From: Xanthomonas dyei
GTDB lineage: Bacteria; Pseudomonadota; Gammaproteobacteria; Xanthomonadales; Xanthomonadaceae
Length of the DNA stretch: 52,402 bases
Direction: 5' to 3'
Assembly (NCBI RefSeq): GCF_002939865.1
Contig: NZ_MDEE01000036.1
Span: 1 to 52,402, forward strand
The notes under the pieces are model-generated. The model searched no databases. It was not told where the DNA came from and saw only the letters and a list, made by a program, of their open reading frames with translations. Positions within the stretch are counted from its first letter, which is position 1. Every line of letters starts with the position of its first letter. The translations under genes were made by a program, and so were the position numbers. Of this stretch, positions 8,335 through 16,397 are shown piece by piece.

Positions 8335-8694
8335 ATGAGCATCAACAAGAACATTGCCCGTCTGCGTCGCGCCAAATCCACCCGCTCGCATATCCGCGAA
8401 CTGGGTGTCGCCCGTCTGTCGGTGCTGCGCACCGGTCAGCATCTGTATGCGCAGGTCTTCACTGCCGACGGTTCCAAGGTGATCGCTGCGGCGAACACCC
8501 TGCAGGCGGACGTCAAGGATGGCCTGAAGAACGGTAAGAACAGCGATGCAGCCGTCAAGGTTGGCAGGCTGATCGCCGAGCGCGCCAAGGCTGCCGGTAT
8601 CGAGAAGGTCGCGTTCGACCGCTCGGGCTACCGTTACCACGGCCGCATCAAGGCGCTGGCCGATGCAGCTCGCGAAGGCGGCCTGCAGTTCTAA
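8335..8694 (+). CDS. rplR: 50S ribosomal protein L18
   Basis: The 119-residue protein begins [20 protein letters not shown]. The [24 protein letters not shown] ending (quoted parts: [20 protein letters not shown]) is typical of L18. L18 binds 5S rRNA and helps incorporate it into the 50S subunit. The ATG at 8335 gives the usual family length. An in-frame reading starting inside rplF (8209) would include the hairpin gap and is rejected. Confidence 0.97.
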   Translation: MSINKNIARLRRAKSTRSHIRELGVARLSVLRTGQHLYAQVFTADGSKVIAAANTLQADVKDGLKNGKNSDAAVKVGRLIAERAKAAGIEKVAFDRSGYRYHGRIKALADAAREGGLQF

Positions 8695-8736
8695 GCACTG
8701 CTGCGGATGTGGCCATCGGCCGCGTCCGCGTTTCCG

Positions 8737-8787
8737 CCGGCAGGGAGATGCCGGACCGTCCCGTTCTTTTGTAACGGCAACGGGGAC
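8737..8787 (+). other. Paired hairpins in the rplR-rpsE gap
   Basis: Two stems lie side by side. CCGGCA/TGCCGG has a 6-nt loop (8737-8754). GTCCCGTT pairs with AACGGGGAC, with one bulge (8758-8787). A competing pairing CCGTT/AACGG (8761-8777) would be mutually exclusive with the second stem. The gap is 158 nt and has no recognised promoter. Confidence 0.4.
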
Positions 8788-8852
8788 ACCGCTTCATTCC
8801 ACAACCATAAGCGGCCTCGAGCCGTACATATTCAATCAATCAAGGAATCAAG

Positions 8853-9395
8853 ATGGCAGAAGAACGTGCACCGCGGGGTCGTGATCGCGACCGTAACCGC
8901 GAAGAGAAAGTCGACGATGGCATGATCGAAAAGCTGGTCGCGGTTAACCGCGTCAGCAAGACGGTCAAGGGCGGTCGCCAGTTCACCTTCACCGCGCTGA
9001 CCGTGGTCGGCGATGGTCTGGGCAAGGTTGGTTTCGGTTACGGCAAGGCGCGTGAAGTGCCGGTCGCCATCCAGAAGTCGATGGAGCAGGCGCGCAAGAA
9101 TCTGGCGACTGTGGATCTGAATAACGGTACCTTGTGGCACGCGGTCAAGTCCGGTCATGGTGCCGCACGCGTCTACATGCAGCCGGCTTCCGAAGGTACC
9201 GGTGTCATCGCCGGCGGCGCCATGCGCGCTGTGCTGGAAGCGGTTGGTGTGAAGAACGTGCTGGCCAAGGCGGTCGGTTCGCGTAATCCGATCAACCTGG
9301 TCCGTGCAACCCTGAAGGGTCTGTCGGAAGTGCAGTCGCCGGCCCGTGTTGCGGCCAAGCGCGGCAAGAAGGTGGAGGAGCTCAATCATGGCTAA
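8853..9395 (+). CDS. rpsE: 30S ribosomal protein S5
   Basis: The protein has 180 residues, with an N-terminal charged extension [16 protein letters not shown] ahead of the dsRBD-like core ([20 protein letters not shown], about 35-54). The C-terminal S5 fold includes [16 protein letters not shown]5 sits at the mRNA entry and decoding region and affects fidelity. AAGGAATCAAG precedes the ATG. The last codons overlap the rpmD start by 8 nt. Confidence 0.98.
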
Positions 9396-9579
9396 GGACA
9401 CTGGCAAGACTGTGAAGGTGCGCCTGGTGCGCGGCCTGCGTGGTACCCAGTCGCGTCACCGCCTGTCGGTGCATGCGTTGGGCCTGAATAAGATCAACGA
9501 TGTGCGTGAACTCAAGGACAGCCCGCAGGTGCGCGGCCTGATCAACACGGTTCACTACCTCGTCAAGGTTGAGGACTAA
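9388..9579 (+). CDS. rpmD: 50S ribosomal protein L30
   Basis: The 63-residue protein contains [20 protein letters not shown], with GLRGT and LGLNKINDV as L30 hallmarks. L30 is a small globular 50S protein. The ATG at 9388 lies within the end of rpsE, and the Shine-Dalgarno GGAGG is inside the rpsE coding sequence (9374-9378), so the genes are coupled. Confidence 0.96.
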
Positions 9580-9583
9580 TTCC

Positions 9584-10027
9584 ATGGCTATGCATCTCAA
9601 TGACCTCAAGCCCGCCGATGGCGCCCGTACCGAGCGTACGCGCGTCGGCCGCGGCATCGGTTCTGGCCTTGGCAAGACCTGTGGTCGTGGCCACAAGGGT
9701 TCGTTCGCGCGTAAGGGCGGCGGCAAGATCAAGGCTGGCTTCGAAGGCGGCCAGACTCCGATGCAGCGTCGTCTGCCGAAGATCGGTTTCCGGTCCAAGA
9801 TGGCACGCGACAGCGCAGAAGTGCTTTCCTACCAGCTGGATAAGCTGGAAGCAGGTGAAATCGACTTTGCAGCGCTGCGTGCGGCCAATCTGGTCCCGAG
9901 CCGCGCCAAGAAGGCGAAGATCGTGCTGAAGGGCGAGCTGAGCAAGAAGTTCGTGCTGAAGGGCGTTGCGGCGACCGCAGGCGCCAAGGCAGCAATCGAA
10001 GCTGCCGGCGGCAGCGTAGAGGAGTAA
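9584..10027 (+). CDS. rplO: 50S ribosomal protein L15
   Basis: The protein has 147 residues. The N-terminal half is the typical glycine- and basic-rich RNA-binding extension ([18 protein letters not shown], about 23-40), and [15 protein letters not shown] follows. L15 is a late-assembly 50S protein. Starts at 9584 (MAMHLNDL) and 9590 (MHLNDL) are possible; the first is chosen because GAGGA lies at a workable distance (9571-9575). An ATG at 9569 lies inside rpmD and is rejected. Confidence 0.95.
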   Translation: MAMHLNDLKPADGARTERTRVGRGIGSGLGKTCGRGHKGSFARKGGGKIKAGFEGGQTPMQRRLPKIGFRSKMARDSAEVLSYQLDKLEAGEIDFAALRAANLVPSRAKKAKIVLKGELSKKFVLKGVAATAGAKAAIEAAGGSVEE

Positions 10028-10034
10028 TCGGCAG

Positions 10035-11402
10035 ATGGCGCAGGCTGGCATTGGTAACCTCGGTGGCGGGCTCGGCAAGTTCACGGAACTTCGTCAGCGG
10101 CTGCTGTTCGTCCTCGGGGCATTGATCGTCTATCGCATCGGCTGCTATGTGCCGGTGCCGGGCGTCAATCCCGATGCCATGCTTTCGTTGATGCAGGCGC
10201 AGGGTGGCGGCATCGTGGACATGTTCAACATGTTCTCGGGCGGCGCCCTGCACCGTTTCAGTATTTTTGCGTTGAACGTGATGCCGTACATCTCGGCATC
10301 GATCGTGATCCAGTTGGCCACGCACATCTTTCCCGCCCTCAAGGCGATGCAGAAGGAAGGCGAGTCGGGCCGACGCAAGATCACCCAGTATTCGCGCATT
10401 GGCGCGGTGCTTCTGGCGGTGGTGCAGGGCGGTAGTATCGCGCTCGCGCTGCAGAACCAGACTGCGCCGGGCGGCGCTCCGGTGGTGTACGCGCCGGGCA
10501 TGGGCTTCGTGCTCACCGCAGTGATCGCATTGACGGCCGGTACCATTTTCCTGATGTGGGTCGGCGAGCAGGTTACTGAGCGCGGCATCGGTAACGGTGT
10601 ATCGCTGATCATCTTTGCCGGCATCGTGGCTGGCCTGCCGTCTGCAGCAATCCAGACCGTCGAGGCGTTTCGCGAAGGCAATCTGAGCTTCATTTCGCTG
10701 CTACTGATCGTCATCACCATTCTGGCATTTACGCTGTTTGTGGTGTTCGTCGAGCGTGGACAACGGCGTATTACGGTCAACTACGCACGCCGTCAGGGCG
10801 GTCGCAATGCGTACATGAACCAGACCTCGTTCCTGCCGTTGAAGCTCAATATGGCCGGCGTGATTCCGCCGATTTTCGCGTCGAGCATCTTGGCGTTTCC
10901 GGCGACGCTGTCGATGTGGTCGGGTCAGGCGGCATCGGGCAGCGGCGTGGGTTCGTGGCTGCAGAAGATCGCCAACGCGCTCGGGCCGGGTGAGCCGGTG
11001 CACATGTTGGTGTTCGCAGCGCTGATCATCGGTTTCGCGTTCTTCTACACGGCGCTGGTGTTCAACTCGCAGGAAACGGCCGACAACCTCAAGAAATCAG
11101 GCGCACTGATTCCTGGTATCCGTCCGGGCAAGGCCACGGCAGATTATGTAGATGGCGTGCTAACGCGGCTGACGGCGGCGGGTTCGTTGTACCTGGTCAT
11201 CGTCTGCCTGCTTCCGGAGATCATGCGCACGCAGCTGGGCACGTCGTTCCACTTCGGTGGCACCTCGCTGTTGATCGCGGTGGTGGTGGTGATGGATTTC
11301 ATTGCGCAGATCCAGGCGCACTTGATGTCGCATCAGTATGAGAGCTTGCTGAAGAAGGCCAATCTGAAGGGTGGCTCGCGCGGCGGCCTGGCGCGCGGTT
11401 AA
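10035..11402 (+). CDS. secY: Protein translocase subunit SecY
   Basis: The protein has 455 residues with ten predicted membrane segments, the length expected for SecY. It is the channel subunit of the SecYEG translocon in the inner membrane. Conserved signs include [12 protein letters not shown] in the first membrane region, [27 protein letters not shown] and [20 protein letters not shown] (in the C-terminal cytoplasmic loop). It starts 8 nt after rplO and ends the spc block. rpmJ, which normally follows, is absent. Confidence 0.98.
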   Translation: MAQAGIGNLGGGLGKFTELRQRLLFVLGALIVYRIGCYVPVPGVNPDAMLSLMQAQGGGIVDMFNMFSGGALHRFSIFALNVMPYISASIVIQLATHIFPALKAMQKEGESGRRKITQYSRIGAVLLAVVQGGSIALALQNQTAPGGAPVVYAPGMGFVLTAVIALTAGTIFLMWVGEQVTERGIGNGVSLIIFAGIVAGLPSAAIQTVEAFREGNLSFISLLLIVITILAFTLFVVFVERGQRRITVNYARRQGGRNAYMNQTSFLPLKLNMAGVIPPIFASSILAFPATLSMWSGQAASGSGVGSWLQKIANALGPGEPVHMLVFAALIIGFAFFYTALVFNSQETADNLKKSGALIPGIRPGKATADYVDGVLTRLTAAGSLYLVIVCLLPEIMRTQLGTSFHFGGTSLLIAVVVVMDFIAQIQAHLMSHQYESLLKKANLKGGSRGGLARG

Positions 11403-11734
11403 GTGGTACACTAGATCCTCATTACGTGAAGACGGCCTGGTTCCCGGGCCACGATCTTCCGATCAGAAGGGCGGCTCGCGCGACGTCTCGCGCGCGGGTG
11501 TGACGGGGTGGTCTTGTGCGGGAGTAGCACAGGCGATTCGGAGAAGTTTTCTGGATCAACACCGTCCGGCGCCGGAGCGAGGGCACACTCCCCACGCCGG
11601 GTCCATGGAACCCTTGGTTCCACGGGCTTCAAAGTAATCCGAGGCCTTGCTATAATTCCGAGTTCACTTTTGATCCATCCTGCCGGATGGCGCCTGGGCG
11701 CTGTCGGGCCATCACTCAGTTGGAGAATCGCGTC
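11403..11734 (+). other. secY-rpsM intergenic region without rpmJ
   Basis: This 332-nt gap was read in all frames for the short cysteine-rich L36 protein and none was found. It holds a hairpin at 11603-11625 (10-nt arms with one mismatch, loop CTT) and, 3 nt later, a promoter at 11628-11656. The 11424-11462 stretch can also fold into a branched stem (GAAGA with TCTTC at its base). Confidence 0.7.
11628..11656 (+). promoter_or_regulatory. Promoter of the alpha (rpsM) block
   Basis: TTCAAA (11628-11633, four of six consensus bases) and a perfect TATAAT (11651-11656) are separated by 17 nt. The predicted start near 11663 leaves a 70-nt leader for rpsM. Confidence 0.6.
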
Positions 11735-12091
11735 ATGGCGCGTATTGCAGGCGTCAACCTGCCAGCCCAGAAGCACGTCTGGGTCGGGTTGCAAAGCATC
11801 TACGGCATCGGCCGTACCCGTTCGAAGAAGCTCTGCGAATCCGCAGGCGTTACCTCGACCACGAAGATTCGTGATCTGTCCGAACCCGAAATCGAGCGCC
11901 TGCGCGCCGAAGTCGGCAAGTATGTCGTCGAAGGCGACCTGCGCCGCGAAATCGGTATCGCGATCAAGCGACTGATGGACCTTGGCTGCTATCGCGGTCT
12001 GCGTCATCGCCGTGGTCTCCCGCTGCGTGGTCAGCGCACCCGTACCAACGCCCGCACCCGTAAGGGTCCGCGCAAGGCGATCAGGAAGTAA
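11735..12091 (+). CDS. rpsM: 30S ribosomal protein S13
   Basis: The 118-residue protein starts [19 protein letters not shown] and ends with the basic tail [20 protein letters not shown]13 lies in the 30S head, contacts P-site tRNA and forms intersubunit bridges. TTGGAGAA precedes the ATG at 11735. An upstream in-frame start at 11687 would extend into the leader and does not match the family. It is the first gene of the alpha block. Confidence 0.98.
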   Translation: MARIAGVNLPAQKHVWVGLQSIYGIGRTRSKKLCESAGVTSTTKIRDLSEPEIERLRAEVGKYVVEGDLRREIGIAIKRLMDLGCYRGLRHRRGLPLRGQRTRTNARTRKGPRKAIRK

Positions 12092-12101
12092 GGGATAGAT
12101 C

Positions 12102-12494
12102 ATGGCAAAGCCAGCAGAAAAGAAAACGAAGAAGAAGATCAAGCGCGTCATCACTGATGGCGTCGCTCACGTCCACGCTTCGTTCAACAACACCATCGTC
12201 ACCATCACCGATCGCCAGGGCAACGCCTTGTCGTGGGCTACGTCCGGCGGCGCCGGGTTCCGTGGTTCGCGTAAGTCGACCCCGTTCGCTGCTCAGGTTG
12301 CCGCCGAAAAGGCTGGCCGCGCTGCGCTCGACTACGGCGTGAAGTCGCTGGAAGTACGTATCAAGGGTCCGGGTCCGGGCCGTGAGTCGGCCGTGCGTTC
12401 GTTGAACAACGTGGGCTACAAGATCACCAACATCATCGACGTGACGCCAATCCCGCACAACGGGTGCCGTCCGCCGAAGAAGCGTCGCGTCTAA
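12102..12494 (+). CDS. rpsK: 30S ribosomal protein S11
   Basis: The 130-residue protein has the S11 core [21 protein letters not shown] (quoted in part: [16 protein letters not shown]), [13 protein letters not shown] and the end [19 protein letters not shown]11 lies on the 30S platform and touches the mRNA exit region. An N-terminal lysine-rich stretch ([10 protein letters not shown]) is present. AGGGATAG precedes the start, 10 nt after rpsM. Confidence 0.98.
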   Translation: MAKPAEKKTKKKIKRVITDGVAHVHASFNNTIVTITDRQGNALSWATSGGAGFRGSRKSTPFAAQVAAEKAGRAALDYGVKSLEVRIKGPGPGRESAVRSLNNVGYKITNIIDVTPIPHNGCRPPKKRRV

Positions 12495-12509
12495 AGGGAG
12501 CGATAAGAA

Positions 12510-13136
12510 ATGGCTCGTTATATCGGTCCTACCTGTAAGCTCGCGCGCCGCGAAGGCGCCGACCTTTCCCTCAAGAGCCCGGCGCGTGCGCTGGACTCCA
12601 AGTGCAAGCTTGAGCAGAAGCCCGGCCAACACGGCGCGGCTCGCAAGGGCAAGCTCTCCGACTACGCTACCCAGCTGCGTGAAAAGCAGAAGGTCAAGCG
12701 CATCTACGGTTTGCTGGAACGCCAGTTCCGCAACTACTACAAGAAGGCCTCGACCAAGAAGGGCAACACCGGCGAGAACCTGCTGCAGTTGTTGGAAACC
12801 CGTCTGGACAACGTCTGCTACCGTATGGGCTTTGCCGTCACCCGTCCGGCCGCGCGCCAGCTGGTGTCGCACCGTGGCGTGCTGGTCAATGGCAAGTCGG
12901 TGAATCTGGCTTCGTATCAGATCAAGGCTGGCGATGCGATCACGCTGTCGGAAAAAGCACAGAAGCAGCTCCGCGTGCAGGAAGCCCTGACCGTGGCTGA
13001 GCAGCACGACATGACGCCGTCGTGGGTTGAAGTCGATTCGAAGAAGTTCAGCGGCGTGTTCAAGGCCGTGCCGGATCGCGCTGACCTGCCTTCGGATATC
13101 AACGAAGCGCTGATCGTCGAGTTGTATTCGAAGTAA
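12510..13136 (+). CDS. rpsD: 30S ribosomal protein S4
   Basis: At 208 residues this is a normal S4. It starts [16 protein letters not shown] and has KPGQHGA and the S4 RNA-binding domain (around 97-160, [14 protein letters not shown]). Two cysteines (9 and 32) are present rather than a four-cysteine zinc knuckle. In E. coli, S4 nucleates 30S assembly and represses the alpha operon by binding a pseudoknot in the rpsM leader; a pseudoknot was not identified by eye here. Confidence 0.98.
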   Translation: MARYIGPTCKLARREGADLSLKSPARALDSKCKLEQKPGQHGAARKGKLSDYATQLREKQKVKRIYGLLERQFRNYYKKASTKKGNTGENLLQLLETRLDNVCYRMGFAVTRPAARQLVSHRGVLVNGKSVNLASYQIKAGDAITLSEKAQKQLRVQEALTVAEQHDMTPSWVEVDSKKFSGVFKAVPDRADLPSDINEALIVELYSK

Positions 13137-13147
13137 TTCACATTGGA

Positions 13148-13172
13148 GAACCTCCGGCACTGCTGGAGGTTC
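13148..13172 (+). other. Hairpin upstream of rpoA
   Basis: GAACCTCC pairs perfectly with GGAGGTTC around a 9-nt loop, and CAGGAGA, the likely rpoA Shine-Dalgarno, follows 2 nt later. No T tract follows. It may be a processing or stability element between rpsD and rpoA. Confidence 0.5.
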
Positions 13173-13189
13173 GCAGGAGACCCCGCAAC

Positions 13190-14188
13190 ATGACGGTTAC
13201 CGCCAACCAGGTTCTGCGCCCACGTGGTCCGCAGATCGAACGTCTTACCGACAACCGTGCCAAGGTCGTGATCGAGCCCTTGGAGCGCGGTTACGGGCAC
13301 ACGCTGGGCAATGCCCTGCGTCGTGTGCTGTTGTCGTCGATCCCCGGTTTTGCGATCACCGAGGTCGAGATCGACGGCGTGCTGCACGAGTACACCACGG
13401 TCGAGGGTTTGCAGGAAGACGTGCTTGACGTCCTGCTGAACCTGAAAGACGTGGCGATTCGTATGCACAGTGGCGACAGCGCCACGCTGTCGTTGTCCAA
13501 GCAGGGTCCGGGCACGGTCACTGCGGCCGACATCAGGACCGATCACAACGTTGAGATCATCAACGGCGAGCACGTGATCTGTCACCTGACCAAAGACACC
13601 GCACTGAACATGCGTCTGAAGATCGAGCGTGGGTTCGGCTATCAGCCGGCTGCTGCGCGTCGTCGTCCGGACGAAGAGACCCGTACCATCGGTCGTCTGA
13701 TGCTGGATGCGTCGTTCTCGCCGGTGCGTCGCGTTGCCTACGCTGTGGAAGCTGCACGTGTCGAACAGCGCACCGACCTCGACAAGCTGGTCATCGATAT
13801 CGAAACCAACGGCACGATCGATGCCGAGGAAGCCGTGCGCACCGCCGCCGACATCCTCAGCGATCAGCTGTCGGTGTTCGGCGATTTCACCCACCGCGAT
13901 CGCGGTGCGGCCAAGCCGGCTGCCAGCGGCGTGGATCCGGTGCTGTTGCGCCCGATCGACGACCTTGAGCTGACTGTGCGTTCGGCCAACTGCCTCAAGG
14001 CCGAGAGCATCTACTACATCGGCGATCTGATCCAGAAGACCGAAGTGGAGCTGCTCAAGACCCCGAATCTGGGCAAGAAGTCGCTGACCGAAATCAAGGA
14101 AGTGCTGGCACAGCGCGGCCTTGCACTGGGCATGAAGCTGGAGAACTGGCCGCCGGCCGGTGTCGCCCAGCACGGCATGCTTGGTTAA
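13190..14188 (+). CDS. rpoA: RNA polymerase alpha subunit
   Basis: The 332-residue protein has the N-terminal assembly domain (about 1-235; [17 protein letters not shown] near 37-53) and the C-terminal domain (about 250-332; [12 protein letters not shown] and [14 protein letters not shown]). Residues equivalent to E. coli Arg265, Asn268, Lys298 and Ser299, which contact UP elements and activators, are conserved. Alpha dimerises to start RNA polymerase assembly. The gene follows rpsD by 53 nt and is preceded by a hairpin and AGGAG. Confidence 0.98.
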   Translation: MTVTANQVLRPRGPQIERLTDNRAKVVIEPLERGYGHTLGNALRRVLLSSIPGFAITEVEIDGVLHEYTTVEGLQEDVLDVLLNLKDVAIRMHSGDSATLSLSKQGPGTVTAADIRTDHNVEIINGEHVICHLTKDTALNMRLKIERGFGYQPAAARRRPDEETRTIGRLMLDASFSPVRRVAYAVEAARVEQRTDLDKLVIDIETNGTIDAEEAVRTAADILSDQLSVFGDFTHRDRGAAKPAASGVDPVLLRPIDDLELTVRSANCLKAESIYYIGDLIQKTEVELLKTPNLGKKSLTEIKEVLAQRGLALGMKLENWPPAGVAQHGMLG

Positions 14189-14198
14189 TGTGTCAAGG

Positions 14199-14231
14199 CA
14201 TGGGCGTCTTCGGGCGCCCGTGTTTGTTTTT
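14199..14231 (+). terminator. Terminator-like hairpin between rpoA and rplQ
   Basis: CATGGGCG pairs with CGCCCGTG (one G-U) around an 8-nt loop, and TTTGTTTTT follows. It lies 10 nt after the rpoA stop and 137 nt before rplQ. It could lower rplQ transcription or set an mRNA end. No strong promoter for rplQ was seen downstream. Confidence 0.55.
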
Positions 14232-14368
14232 CCACATCGACGGGCCAAAGCCCGCGGTGACACCCGGTCGAAGGACGGCCGGTTCGGACCAACCGCAGTC
14301 CATTCAACAGCGCCAGGATGGCGACAACGTCTCTCAGTAGTCTCAACATTCCTTAGGAAATCACACTC

Positions 14369-14752
14369 ATGCGTCACCAGAAATCCGGTCGTAAGTTCAA
14401 CCGCACCAGCGCGCACCGCGAAGCCATGTTCCGCAACATGGCGGCTTCGCTGTTCAAGCACGAGCTGATCAAGACCACCTTGCCGAAGGCCAAGGAATTG
14501 CGTCGCGTCGCCGAGCCGCTGATCACAATCGGCAAGGTCGATGGCGTTGCAAACCGTCGTCTGGCGTTCGCTCGCCTGCGCGACAAGGAAGCCGTGGGCA
14601 AGCTGTTCGTCGAACTGGGCCCGCGTTACGCGACCCGTCCCGGCGGCTACCTGCGCATCCTGAAGGCAGGATTCCGTGCCGGTGACAATGCGCCGATGGC
14701 GTATGTCGAGCTGGTCGACCGTCCGGTCGTGGCGGAAGAAGTGGCCGAGTAA
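14369..14752 (+). CDS. rplQ: 50S ribosomal protein L17
   Basis: The 127-residue protein begins [20 protein letters not shown], the invariant L17 opening, and contains [21 protein letters not shown]17 lies near the exit tunnel. The start follows TTAGGAAA. The gap from rpoA is 180 nt, longer than in E. coli, and contains a terminator-like hairpin. It is the last gene of the ribosomal super-cluster, followed by a strong terminator. Confidence 0.98.
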
Positions 14753-14777
14753 TCGGATCCCTTCGTCAAGATTTTCG

Positions 14778-14806
14778 AAAAAGCCCGGCTTGCGCCGGGC
14801 TTTTTT
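14778..14806 (+). terminator. Terminator of the ribosomal cluster
   Basis: AGCCCGGC/GCCGGGCT with a TTGC loop is flanked by an A run on the left and six T residues on the right. It is a strong intrinsic terminator and could also work on the opposite strand. Confidence 0.9.
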
Positions 14807-15376
14807 ATTGGGCGTCTAGGTTGTCGATCGAGGCAGCCGGGGGGAGGGCATGGCTGGTTTGGTGGGATTGCGGGGCGCTTTAGTACTGCCTGCGTGGTTT
14901 GAAGAATCCGCGAGCGCTTGTCGCCTGGTTTAAAGGCACAAATGCGAGTTTGGAGTGCGGTAACATCGGAGCGTGTGTTGGACGGGAAGGCGGTGTTGGG
15001 ATATTTGAGCGACGCACCTCATATCAGAAGCGCCGAGTAACAAGTGAGCGCCACTAACGCATTGGATGGGACGCGGGTCGGTCTCTTGTTCCCGGAACCC
15101 GTGGAACTCCCAGCGGCCAAGTGGATAGCATAGAGATAGAGGGTTTGTGCGGGTTTCGCGTGGCAATGGCTGCAGCTTGCCCGCAGCAAGCGTCGAGCGA
15201 TGAGGCGATCAAGGCGCATCAACCGTTCGTGCCCGAGCCGGATCACCCTCCACGCCAAGTGATCTGGATGCCTCCACAATTCTTGAGGAGCGCTTGAGTG
15301 CTCTGCACGCAGCCGACAGCACCACGCAGATGTTGCAGGGCTTCGCAGCAGGCGCTCCGTCAGACGCATGCATCCG
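14807..15376. other. Intergenic region without a recognisable gene
   Basis: About 570 nt between rplQ and the dsbB promoter. Two short plus-strand frames overlap in different phases. One runs 15121-15297 from a GTG to TGA; the other is open up to about 15400. They have proline- and alanine-rich, somewhat protein-like content, but no family was recognised. This may be a decayed gene or chance. Confidence 0.3.
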
Positions 15377-15405
15377 TGGTCATGGCAGCGGTCATGGCTG
15401 ATAAT
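15377..15405 (+). promoter_or_regulatory. Possible dsbB promoter
   Basis: TGGTCA (four of six -35 bases) and GATAAT (five of six -10 bases) are separated by 17 nt. They lie 31 nt upstream of the dsbB start. Confidence 0.4.
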
Positions 15406-15435
15406 CGAGGCCTTGGTCCTAGGCAAGCGGTCACG

Positions 15436-15954
15436 ATGAATCCATTCCGTTGGGGTTTCCGGGCACAGTTTCTGTTGGGGTTTCTTGCTTGCGCAGGACT
15501 GCTGGCCTACGCGATTTATGTGCAATTGCACCTGGGCCTTGAGCCTTGCCCGCTGTGTATTTTTCAACGGATCGCATTTGCGGCGCTGGCGGTGTTTTTC
15601 CTGCTGGGTGCGCTGCACGGGCCGCGCGCGGCCGGTGGGCGCAAGGTGTATGGCGTGCTGAGTTTCATCGCTGCCGGCGTGGGCATGGGCATCGCGGCGC
15701 GACATGTGTGGGTGCAGATCCGGCCCAAGGACATGATGTCGTCGTGCGGGCCTCCGCTGAGCTTTCTGAGCGAGACGATGGGGCCGTTCGAGGTGTTCCG
15801 CACCGTGCTGACCGGCACGGGGGATTGCGGCAATATCGACTGGCGATTCCTGGGCCTGAGCATGCCGATGTGGAGCATGGTGTGGTTTGTGGCGTTGGCC
15901 TTGTGGGCGCTATACGCAGGTTTCAAAGCGCGTCGGACGTCAGTGCATCACTGA
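15436..15954 (+). CDS. dsbB: Disulfide bond formation protein B
   Basis: The 172-residue protein has four hydrophobic membrane segments. The motif CPLCIFQR (about residues 38-45) is the first redox pair. A second periplasmic pair is Cys 102 (SSCGPPL) and the Cys of GTGDCGN. DsbB reoxidises DsbA and passes electrons to quinone in the inner membrane. The ATG at 15436 gives MNPFRWGFRAQF, the normal start; an in-frame extension to 15298 lacks support. No dsbA is nearby. It is convergent with the TonB receptor downstream. Confidence 0.93.
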   Translation: MNPFRWGFRAQFLLGFLACAGLLAYAIYVQLHLGLEPCPLCIFQRIAFAALAVFFLLGALHGPRAAGGRKVYGVLSFIAAGVGMGIAARHVWVQIRPKDMMSSCGPPLSFLSETMGPFEVFRTVLTGTGDCGNIDWRFLGLSMPMWSMVWFVALALWALYAGFKARRTSVHH

Positions 15955-16397
15955 CATGCGTTGATAGCAGCCGATAGCGCTGTCCCGATTGCGGGGCGGC
16001 AAGGTCGGTACTTGAAACCAAGGCTGTGAGCGCTTGGATTCTTTGTACAAGCCAATGCCCGCGTACTCTTGCCGCTGGCGTCCATGCTTCGAGTTGGCCG
16101 GTTCAACGTCATTACATGGACAGATCGCAGCAGATTGTCTGTTCCAGTAACGCGTTTCTTTAGCGCGCCGATGACATCGGTGACGGTACCGGTACGCGAT
16201 GTGCGCTACTTGAACAGGCGCGGCCTTGATGGATGGCCAGGCGCGACGGAACACCGATCACCAGCGCGAGTCTGCGATCAGGTCTGGCGCATGCCAATCA
16301 GTCTGTCCGTTTCGTTGAACCTGCAAAGCAGAAGGATCTGGAATCGACCAGGTCCTTCCGCCGCGTCGCACACTTGCCGGTGTTTCTAGCAACGCGC
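15955..16397. other. Convergent gap between dsbB and the TonB receptor
   Basis: In 443 nt, no coding signal and no clear intrinsic terminator were found. A weak CCAAG/CTTGG stem lies near 16018-16038. Codon structure and composition look non-coding on both strands. Confidence 0.4.
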
